Below are positions 57,449 to 64,000 of a DNA stretch of 64,000 bases, piece after piece (within the stretch, counting starts at the first letter, position 1; every line of letters starts with the position of its first letter). The notes under the pieces are model-generated. The model ran no database searches and had not been told where the DNA came from. It saw only the letters and a list, made by a program, of their open reading frames with translations. A program made the position numbers and the translations under genes. Source of the stretch: Chloroflexota bacterium (GTDB lineage: Bacteria; Chloroflexota; Anaerolineae; Anaerolineales; Villigracilaceae). The stretch spans positions 1-64,000 of the forward strand of contig JAAENC010000192.1 in NCBI GenBank assembly GCA_024224815.1, given 5' to 3'.

Positions 57449-58627
57449 CTAAATCACACCCAACTTTTTCCCAACTTCGGCAAAAATCTCCAAACCTTTG
57501 TCGAGATCTTCTTTCTCGTGCGCAGCCGAAATCATTACCCGAATTCTAGCCATCCCTTTTGGCACAGTCGGGAAAGCGATTGCTGTGCCGAAAACACCGG
57601 CTTCGTAAAGTGCTTTGCTAAATTCTTGTGCGAGTGATGCTTCGCCGAGCATAATGGGGGTAATCGGTGTGTCGGTTTTCCCTGTATCAAAACCGAGGGC
57701 TTTCATCTCTGTCTGGAAATAACGCCCGTTTTCCCAGAGTTTATCGACCAATGCAGTCGATTCTTCGAGCAAATCTACTGCGGCGAGACAAGCGGCAGCG
57801 TCTGGCACGGTCATTGCTGATGAAAATAGGAATGGTCGTCCACGCTGTTTTAGCCAATCGATGATGACTTGTTTCCCAGCGACGATGCCGCCGACCACGC
57901 CAAAAGCTTTGGACATAGTCCCGATTTCTACATCCACTTTGCCATGCAGACCAAAATGATCTACGATTCCGCGTCCGCCTGTGCCTAAAACGCCTTCTCC
58001 GTGTGCGTCATCGACCATAAATAATACATCGTATTTTTGGGTTACTTCGTAGAGTTTATCGAGCGGAGCCACATCGCCGTCCATGCTGAAAACGCCGTCT
58101 GTCACGACCAATCCGCGATTATATTCAGGGAGATGTTCTTTGATTATTTCTTCCAGCGATTCGGCGCTATTATGCTCATAAGCTTTAATTTTTGCGCCAG
58201 AAAGCCTACAGCCATCAATAATGCTGGCATGATTTAAACGATCAGAAAAAATAACATCGCCTTTGCCAACCAATGCGGGGATTGTGGCCGTATTCGCATT
58301 AAAACCGGACTGAAAAGTAAGTACAGCCTCAACCTTTTTGAACTCAGCCAGCCGTTTTTCAAGTTGGGTGTGCACATCCATTGTTCCGGCAATCGTGCGG
58401 ACTGCGCCAGGGCCAATACCATATTCATCGATCGCGGCTTTTGCAGCGGCAGCGATCTTCGGGTGATTTGCCAAGCCCAAGTAATTATTTGAGCAAAAGT
58501 TGAGCACTTTTTTGCCATCCACCATCAGCCATGCGCCTTGTGGCGAGCCGAGCGTGCGGATATTTGTATAAAGCCCTGCCTCTTGCAGCCCCGCTATTTC
58601 TTCTTTAATCCAGTCAATTTTAGACAT
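57449..58627 (-). CDS. kbl: Glycine C-acetyltransferase (2-amino-3-ketobutyrate CoA ligase)
   Basis: Kbl, a PLP enzyme, splits 2-amino-3-ketobutyrate with CoA into glycine and acetyl-CoA, the second step of threonine breakdown. The 392-residue protein has [38 protein letters not shown] and the PLP-lysine [11 protein letters not shown]. Kbl and 8-amino-7-oxononanoate synthase (BioF) are close; the 392 length and [15 protein letters not shown] end favour Kbl. No threonine dehydrogenase gene is adjacent. Confidence 0.93.
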   Translation of the reverse strand: MSKIDWIKEEIAGLQEAGLYTNIRTLGSPQGAWLMVDGKKVLNFCSNNYLGLANHPKIAAAAKAAIDEYGIGPGAVRTIAGTMDVHTQLEKRLAEFKKVEAVLTFQSGFNANTATIPALVGKGDVIFSDRLNHASIIDGCRLSGAKIKAYEHNSAESLEEIIKEHLPEYNRGLVVTDGVFSMDGDVAPLDKLYEVTQKYDVLFMVDDAHGEGVLGTGGRGIVDHFGLHGKVDVEIGTMSKAFGVVGGIVAGKQVIIDWLKQRGRPFLFSSAMTVPDAAACLAAVDLLEESTALVDKLWENGRYFQTEMKALGFDTGKTDTPITPIMLGEASLAQEFSKALYEAGVFGTAIAFPTVPKGMARIRVMISAAHEKEDLDKGLEIFAEVGKKLGVI

Positions 58628-58725
58628 TCTATCTCCTGTTGAAAGTCATCAGAATATACAAATTACTTTTTCATTATAGCAATTACAAATTTTTCTACTG
58701 TCACTTTTTCGTGGTGATAATCTCC

Positions 58726-60423
58726 CTATTTTTCATCTTCCATAAAAATCCCCATTTCGATCAGTGCAGCCATCACTTTTTGGGATGCTCCGGCCTTCAC
58801 CACCACCCTTGTTGGACTTAATACCTCGCCCAAAAATCGACTAGCTCTGGATTCTCGGAGCTTACGCAAGTCCTCGGGCTTGCTGAGGCGCAAGAGGGAG
58901 AGAGTCTCTACCCGAGCTTCGGTGCCGCTAAGCTCCCAACGGCGTAATGCCCGCGCCAAACTCGGCGGGGTGTCAACATCAGCAAATTTCTTCAAGATGC
59001 CCAACAAATGCGAAATTTTCAACCCCTGTTCTTTAGCCAATGCCAAAGAAGATGTCGTGATCTGATATTTATACTCATCCAGATTCTTTCGCTCAACCCA
59101 CTCGCAAAAACGCGAAATCTGATAGTGTGCCACACGCGGTGCAAAACGCGAAATCGTGATCTGCCCGCTCGAAGTGACAATGATCTTTCCTTTTTCATCG
59201 CTCCGCTCAGAAACTGTTTTTTCTTTAAGTCTGAATGCTTTAATATCCCCATTTTCTTTTGCGAAGGCAATGTCTACAATGCCAAGCCAATATAAAACAC
59301 CACCGATAAAATAACGTAATAATGCGCCTTCAACTTCGCCCCAATGCTCAAATCCGCGTAATGATTTAGACCCGAAAGGTTTTTCTTGAGGGTCTTTTTT
59401 AGAGGTTTCTTTTGATGGCAAAGATGTCGTTTCACTTAGGTCTTGATTGAAAGCTTTCGGGTCTTTTTCTGCCGAACGAATAAACCACGCATCGTATTCA
59501 CCGGCTTTGCGCTGAAAATCGGGATGCTGTTCTTTGACATCGGCGATAAAGGCATTTAACGACCACCATTTTCCACGTTGGATTCTTTTCAGAAAGCCGA
59601 GAATGGTTTTGCGCGTATCGAGGGTGGGATTAATCCACTCGCCTTCGCAGATGAGGGTGGGGACTTGGCGCAGTTCATCGAGGGTTTCGCTTTTTTGCCA
59701 TATTTTTCGCATTTGTGCGAAGGCATTTGCACGACTCTGTTCGAGATGGGCTTTAACGGAATCTGTTTGGATGCCCTCATCTGTGATTAAACGCATAGCA
59801 AGCAGAAGGTCATGGACGAGGCGCTGAGATGTTTCCGGCGGGAAGGGCGGTTTTTCCCATCCCAATCTTAGTGCGGCGAGCGATGTGGTTATATCATCCA
59901 AAATATGGTCATTTGCCAAAAGGATATGCTTGCGCTCTTCGGGGCGCGCAAGACGGCCTAACTCTGGTGGCAGGGGAGACCGGCTGGTTGCTCCTAGAGA
60001 TATAATTTTGAAAAGATCATCGGGGATATAGGCAAATTCCTGTGCGCCGCCGGGGGTGTCAAAAAATGCGCGTGCGAGCAATGCGCGGTAAAAAAGCCTT
60101 TCTGCGGTAGAAATAGGGCTTAGATAGGGCTTTTCGCGGTCGCGTTTTCCTGCGCCAAACTCGCGGATTTTGCCAAATTCTCGTGTAAACGCACTCCATA
60201 AGATGCGCCCCTGATTTTGGGTGAGAGAATCGAGTGCGCGGCGTGTTTCGGCGGGCAGTGTTTCTGTCACTTCAGTAGCGAGCGTGGGGTTGAGCAGTTT
60301 TTCGCTAAGTTCTGTGCGGGCTGTGCCGCGTTCTGCTGCGCTTAATTCGATACCCCAAAGTTGGGCAACGACACGAAGATGGCCGAAATCGTGTTTATAG
60401 AGACTTCTTTCGAGAGTGGTCAT
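58726..60423 (-). CDS. Helicase_C_3-like protein (XPB/Ssl2-related), no helicase core
   Basis: The 565-residue protein opens with TTLERSLYKHDFGHLRVVAQ and has long helices. Its C-terminal 200 residues resemble the Helicase_C_3 region, with PRVAHYQISRFCEWVERKNL, YQITTSSLALAKEQGLKI and SPTRVVVKAGASQKVMAALI. There are no Walker motifs. It is 6 nt upstream of the lipid-kinase-like gene, forming an operon. A nucleic-acid or nucleotide role is likely but unproven. Confidence 0.6.
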   Translation of the reverse strand: MTTLERSLYKHDFGHLRVVAQLWGIELSAAERGTARTELSEKLLNPTLATEVTETLPAETRRALDSLTQNQGRILWSAFTREFGKIREFGAGKRDREKPYLSPISTAERLFYRALLARAFFDTPGGAQEFAYIPDDLFKIISLGATSRSPLPPELGRLARPEERKHILLANDHILDDITTSLAALRLGWEKPPFPPETSQRLVHDLLLAMRLITDEGIQTDSVKAHLEQSRANAFAQMRKIWQKSETLDELRQVPTLICEGEWINPTLDTRKTILGFLKRIQRGKWWSLNAFIADVKEQHPDFQRKAGEYDAWFIRSAEKDPKAFNQDLSETTSLPSKETSKKDPQEKPFGSKSLRGFEHWGEVEGALLRYFIGGVLYWLGIVDIAFAKENGDIKAFRLKEKTVSERSDEKGKIIVTSSGQITISRFAPRVAHYQISRFCEWVERKNLDEYKYQITTSSLALAKEQGLKISHLLGILKKFADVDTPPSLARALRRWELSGTEARVETLSLLRLSKPEDLRKLRESRASRFLGEVLSPTRVVVKAGASQKVMAALIEMGIFMEDEK

Positions 60424-60429
60424 GCCGAA

Positions 60430-61359
60430 TTATTTTTTAGCTGGTCTGACGACATTTAGGGCATTGGGGAGAATTTCTACAGAAAGCCCGCGCAAATTGG
60501 AGCCAAAGCTTGTATAGGTTTCTCCGTCAAGGTGAACATAAAGAGGCTTGTCTGAAGTTAGGGATAGTTTTTTGAATTCTCCCATTTCAACTTCTTTAAA
60601 GCGTTCTTGTGTTCCTTTCATAAATTCGGGCAATAATCGAAGCTGCATCAGGCGAGAAACTTTGTCTGCAAGCATATAATTCAAAACGCCGTCATCAGGT
60701 CGAGCAGAGGGGGCCATCATAAAGCCGCCGCCTTCGCGGGGGCCGTTTGCGATGACAAGCAAGAAGATTTCTTTCTCCCAAGTTTTTTCTTCACTTTCAA
60801 TTTTCATGTGCATGGGATCAGAATTGAAGATAATTGTCTGAAAGACGGCAACAAGATACATCAGAAAACCACGCAAGAGGGGCAAGCGATGTGAACGGAT
60901 TCCAACGACGGTATCGAATCCGATTCCGAGCGTATTATCCAAGTATTCTTGGCGACCATTTTCGTCGGTCATTAGCCCTAAATCGATCGGGGATGCATCG
61001 CCCTTTAATGCAAGCGCCATAGCCTGATTTGCACTCTCTGGGATATTATTTGCATAAGCAAAATCGTTCCCTGAGCCAATCGGGACAACCCCCAGCGCGG
61101 GACGTTTCTTTGCTTCAACTTGCATTAGCCCATTGACAACTTCGTGAACTGTACCATCTCCCCCCAATGCTACAACAAGATCGTATCCATCTTCTCCGGC
61201 TTGTTTTGCCAACTCGATTCCATGACCGGGATATACCGTCCCGCTCCAATCAACTTTTCCATCAAATTCCTTCACAATGGGACGTAAATCTCGGGCGGCA
61301 TTCCAGGCGTGCCCCATATCTGCCATTGGATTTAAGATGAGTTTTACTCTACGAGTCAT
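60430..61359 (-). CDS. Diacylglycerol/sphingosine-kinase-like lipid kinase (YegS type)
   Basis: The 309-residue protein has the family motif VVALGGDGTVHEVVNGLM with GGDGT, and PIGSGNDFAYANNIP for the substrate side. LVIANGPREGGGFMMAPSAR is also family-like. It would phosphorylate a lipid such as diacylglycerol at the membrane face. It follows the Helicase_C_3-like gene on the same transcript. Confidence 0.94.
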   Translation of the reverse strand: MTRRVKLILNPMADMGHAWNAARDLRPIVKEFDGKVDWSGTVYPGHGIELAKQAGEDGYDLVVALGGDGTVHEVVNGLMQVEAKKRPALGVVPIGSGNDFAYANNIPESANQAMALALKGDASPIDLGLMTDENGRQEYLDNTLGIGFDTVVGIRSHRLPLLRGFLMYLVAVFQTIIFNSDPMHMKIESEEKTWEKEIFLLVIANGPREGGGFMMAPSARPDDGVLNYMLADKVSRLMQLRLLPEFMKGTQERFKEVEMGEFKKLSLTSDKPLYVHLDGETYTSFGSNLRGLSVEILPNALNVVRPAKK

Positions 61360-61406
61360 TTCGGCTCCTCTGTATTTTGGATTGAGAGATTATACCCTCC
61401 AGAATC

Positions 61407-61436
61407 AAAATCAGAGACTCTTTTGTCTCTGATTTT
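61407..61436 (-). terminator. Terminator of the diguanylate cyclase gene
   Basis: AAAATCAGAGAC and GTCTCTGATTTT form a 12-bp stem around TCTTTT; on the minus strand it ends GATTTTGATTC. Confidence 0.75.
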
Positions 61437-61451
61437 ATGGGAGTAACTAAA

Positions 61452-62690
61452 TTAATATAATTGCCCTGTGGGGGAACTTGCGATTGTAAATGAGCCCCGC
61501 TCATGTTTTTTAGAGCGATAAAGGGCTTCGTCAGCGGCTCGTAAAAGTTGAGATGCTGTTTGCCCGTGAATGGGGTAAAGCGCTATCCCGCCAGATATAC
61601 CTACGATGAGTTTTTTTCCGTCGGGCAGAGAAAAAGAAAAATCCTTGAGTTTTTCCATTATTTTTTCAGTTACGAGCTTCGTAGCAGGTAAATCGCTTTT
61701 ATTCAGCACCAAAGTTAGCTCATCTCCACCATATCTGGCAAGAAAATCGCTGGTGCGCAGCCCTTGGGCAAGATAATTGAATAAGGTGCGTAAGACTCTG
61801 TCTCCGATTGGATGACCATATTGGTCGTTGACTTCTTTAAAGCCGTCCAGGTCCATCATGATCGTAGCAAATGAATGACCCGTGCGGTGGGCAGAACGAA
61901 TTTCTTCTTCGAGATGTTCGTCCAAGGCACGTCGATTTGGAAGCCCGGTTAACGTATCGCTTTTGGCTTGTTTTCTTACCTGCGCATGGATACGAGCATT
62001 CGAGATCGCTATGGCGGCTTGTTCAGCAAGTAAGTCTAAAAAACGTAAGTTTTCATCGGTAAACTCGCCCGTAGATGCGCGTGAGATGCTCATTACCCCA
62101 ACAACTTTAGACTCAAATTTAAGGGGAATGCCGAGAATAGAGCCATGCCATTCAGCAGGAGTGTTTTCATAAATGGGATGATTGTGCATGTTAGGAACAA
62201 TAATTTGTTTTGCCCCTCTCGCAACAAGGTAAGTCAGGCCATTTTTGCGAGGTTCTGCATAACTACTGTTTTTAAGTCCATTTTTGTCATGTGCAGCACC
62301 AAATTCTAGTAGATCTTCTTCATGGTTGTACAAAAAAATATGGGCTGTACGTGAATCTTCAAGCAAGTCCATCGCGTCACTGACAACGGTTCTTAGAATA
62401 GTTGTTAGATCGAGACTAGAGGAGAGGTGTAAAGATAACTGTCTGAGTGTGTCCAGTTCAGCACTTTGCTGACGGAGCATACTTAATAGATGATGGTTAG
62501 AGAGTATATGAGCAGAGATTTCTTCTCTGAACTTGCTCATGTCCTCTGCTTTTAGATCATTATCGAGATTTAAAGTTGCCATTACAGAATCAAAAAGATT
62601 GATAATGAAATCTTGCTCAAAGGTATCAATCCCGCGCTCTCTTAGCGTTTCTTTGATGACTCGCTTAACTTCTTGTCGCATAGGTGTCAT
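61452..62690 (-). CDS. Diguanylate cyclase with GAF domain (GGDEL)
   Basis: The 412-residue protein has a helical N-terminus, a GAF sensor (about 85-235: RTVVSDAMDLLEDSRTAHIF, GILGIPLKFESKVVGVMS-like) and a GGDEF domain with FLARYGGDELTLVLNKSD. The signature is GGDEL, not GGDEF. The inhibitory I-site RTSD lies five residues before it. It makes c-di-GMP if the altered last residue is tolerated. It pairs with the HD-GYP enzyme in the same window. Confidence 0.93.
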   Translation of the reverse strand: MTPMRQEVKRVIKETLRERGIDTFEQDFIINLFDSVMATLNLDNDLKAEDMSKFREEISAHILSNHHLLSMLRQQSAELDTLRQLSLHLSSSLDLTTILRTVVSDAMDLLEDSRTAHIFLYNHEEDLLEFGAAHDKNGLKNSSYAEPRKNGLTYLVARGAKQIIVPNMHNHPIYENTPAEWHGSILGIPLKFESKVVGVMSISRASTGEFTDENLRFLDLLAEQAAIAISNARIHAQVRKQAKSDTLTGLPNRRALDEHLEEEIRSAHRTGHSFATIMMDLDGFKEVNDQYGHPIGDRVLRTLFNYLAQGLRTSDFLARYGGDELTLVLNKSDLPATKLVTEKIMEKLKDFSFSLPDGKKLIVGISGGIALYPIHGQTASQLLRAADEALYRSKKHERGSFTIASSPTGQLY

Positions 62691-62871
62691 TATAGTTTTG
62701 TAATTTCCTGTGAATAGTATTTTTCATGACAGTAAAAAGTACCCTGAAATATCAAAAAAGGCAATCAAGCTCTGCTCCCATTTGGACTTTATATGTCTTA
62801 ATTATCTCTTGTTTGCAGTTGCCTTTTCCTGTAAATAGCGTTTGTTTGGGAGTGCCTATAATCGCGGTGTT

Positions 62872-62958
62872 GTCATTGCGAAACAGCTGTATCGTTGAAG
62901 CAATTTCCCACTAATTACGAGCAGGGGGATTGCTTCGCAAAAAGACGCTCGCAATGAC
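62872..62958. repeat. MITE-like element, GTCATTGCG ... CGCAATGAC ends
   Basis: The 87-bp element has terminal repeats GTCATTGCGA and TCGCAATGAC, and inner GAAGCAATTTCCC and GGGGGATTGCTTCG. It matches the family of 7409-7500. The gap 62691-63053 holds this and no gene. Confidence 0.75.
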
Positions 62959-63053
62959 GCTAAAGAGTTACACCGCGAACTTCGACACTCCCGTTTATTT
63001 TGCCGAAAAAACTCTGTTAGAATGTATGTGAAAATTTTCCTTAGGAGCTAATA

Positions 63054-63842
63054 ATGACAGAAGTAGAAAACAAATTACCGGCAGAGACTCCGCTTAGCCC
63101 AAAAAAACGAGCGATAATAGTAGGCGCATCGAGCGGGATTGGTGCCGCACTGGCTCATCGTCTTGCGGATGAAGGTTTTTTGGTTGCGCTTTTAGCGAGA
63201 CGTGCTGAAATGCTCGAAAAGTTGACCAACGAGATCAATTCAAAGCACGGAGAGACTCGTGCTATTAATTATATTCATGATGTAACAGATTACGAATCCG
63301 TTCCTGAATTGCTTAAGAAGATCATATCCGATTTAGGAGGGCTTGATACTTTTGTCTACAATGCTGGCATTTCTGTGATGGTCGGCTTGAAAAAATATGA
63401 TTTTGAAAAAGATCGCCAAACATTTGATGTGAATCTGAATGGTGCGTTGGCATGGCTTAATCCTGTTGCTGAGCTTTTCCAAAACCTGAAAAGTGGGCAA
63501 ATTGTGGGCGTTTCATCGGTAGCGGGGGAGCGTGGGCGTGTGGGCAATCCCTCGTACAATGTTTCCAAAGCTGCGTTAACTTGTTACCTTGAAGCCTTGC
63601 GCAACCGCCTGACGCGTTACGGTGTGAACGTATTGACTGTGAAGCCTGGCCCGGTTGAGACTGATATGATCAAAGATGTGGATGGCGTGCTTTTCCCCAT
63701 CTCTGCCGAACAAGCGGCTGGTGATATTTTCAACGCTATGCGCAAGCGAAAACAGGAAGTGTATACATCTGCTCGATGGCGTTGGATCATGCTGGTTGTA
63801 CGCAATATCCCCTCTTTTATTTTTAGAAAAATGACTTTCTAA
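63054..63842 (+). CDS. Short-chain dehydrogenase/reductase
   Basis: The 262-residue SDR has GASSGIGAALAHRLADEGF (NADPH-binding), NAGISVMVG, VSSVAGE and YNVSKAALT (YxxxK). It ends FRKMTF. The next gene starts one base inside its stop (TAATG) and begins an FAD-linked oxidase, so the two are coupled, like DprE2 and DprE1. TAGGAGC precedes the ATG. Confidence 0.93.
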   Translation: MTEVENKLPAETPLSPKKRAIIVGASSGIGAALAHRLADEGFLVALLARRAEMLEKLTNEINSKHGETRAINYIHDVTDYESVPELLKKIISDLGGLDTFVYNAGISVMVGLKKYDFEKDRQTFDVNLNGALAWLNPVAELFQNLKSGQIVGVSSVAGERGRVGNPSYNVSKAALTCYLEALRNRLTRYGVNVLTVKPGPVETDMIKDVDGVLFPISAEQAAGDIFNAMRKRKQEVYTSARWRWIMLVVRNIPSFIFRKMTF

Positions 63843-64000
63843 TGAAAAAACTAACCCTCTCCCATTTGGGAAATTTTAGCCACTCACTCAATGCGGCTGT
63901 CTACCATATTCAGCCCAGATTTGTTGAAGAAATTGCCGATATTTTCGTCTTCGCCCGCAAAAATGATCTAAAGATCGCTCCGCGCGGCGCAGGGCGAAGC
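63842..64000 (+). CDS. FAD-binding oxidoreductase, DprE1-like (partial, cut by window end)
   Basis: The first 53 codons are open from ATG at 63842, which overlaps the SDR stop by one base. The translation starts MKKLTLSHLGNFSHSLNAAV and reaches IAPRGAGRS, the FAD-binding phrase of the FAD_binding_4/DprE1 group. In that family a two-enzyme epimerisation with an SDR partner is known. The 3' end is outside the window. Confidence 0.7.
   Translation, partial: MKKLTLSHLGNFSHSLNAAVYHIQPRFVEEIADIFVFARKNDLKIAPRGAGRS

Noticed and set aside
57449-58627. BioF (8-amino-7-oxononanoate synthase)
   Set aside because: Length and end motif fit Kbl better, and no biotin genes adjoin it; BioF remains a minor alternative.

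Overview
The window looks like a chromosomal segment of an uncultured or little-studied Anaerolineae-type bacterium (Chloroflexota). The case rests on style rather than a marker gene. Many lipoproteins carry Thr/Pro/Ala-rich linkers after the lipobox. DUF3179, FW-type Ig-like, Ycf48-like and TPR lipoproteins are frequent. Intergenic spaces hold short palindromic repeats. There is no rRNA, phage, insertion sequence or CRISPR array. Two tRNAs are present (Thr-TGT and Asn-GTT), each with a near-consensus promoter.

Layout. 0-5.5 kb: tRNA-Thr, a P-loop protein with a small partner, acpS, an overlapping pair of M16 peptidase subunits and an anchored protein. 5.6-10.7 kb: an FW-domain lipoprotein, a 40-residue membrane microprotein, dtd, a probable selenoprotein W gene followed by trpS, an FmdB-type zinc ribbon, rsgA and a 21-codon transcript. 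10.7-26.3 kb: a receiver protein, tRNA-Asn, a BMP-type substrate-binding lipoprotein, an MFS carrier, trmD, anchored SH3 and HhH proteins, two tandem TPR proteins, a 3-methyladenine glycosylase, an epimerase, a thiolase, a polysaccharide deacetylase and a Ycf48-like lipoprotein. 26.3-35.1 kb: a WYL regulator with a small monooxygenase-like protein, an HD-GYP protein, an ECF sigma/anti-sigma pair, DUF3179, a beta-propeller lipoprotein, a divergent HxlR/SnoaL pair and ettA. 35.2-38.4 kb: a TIR-domain gene overlapping a ParA-like ATPase-TPR gene, the best candidate for a conflict or signalling system. 38.6-50 kb: a DUF2807 lipoprotein, a NarX/NarL-type two-component pair, hydrolases, a PflX-type radical SAM protein, a cNMP-binding histidine kinase, azlCD and a DUF4870 regulator. 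50-57 kb: a NapC/NirT tetraheme cytochrome with an octaheme HAO-like cytochrome, next to a two-component system whose sensor has its own CxxCH heme site. 57-64 kb: kbl, a Helicase_C_3-like protein, a lipid-kinase-like protein, a GGDEL diguanylate cyclase, and an SDR followed by the start of a DprE1-like oxidase.

The main points for a second look are these. (1) A SelW/Rdx gene at 8516-8752 has in-frame TGA at the CxxU position and a bacterial SECIS-like hairpin with a GGUCU loop, so an ordinary ORF search misses it. (2) The TIR plus KGGTGRS-ATPase-TPR pair has nearly identical 120-bp TPR repeats. (3) The octaheme/tetraheme cytochrome module sits beside a heme-containing sensor kinase. (4) Two gene relics are visible: a DUF3179 C-terminus near 33.25 kb and a histidine kinase C-terminus near 42.07 kb. 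(5) Several genes appear to have leaderless or near-leaderless mRNAs.

All functional calls come from reading motifs by eye. No alignment or database search was run.
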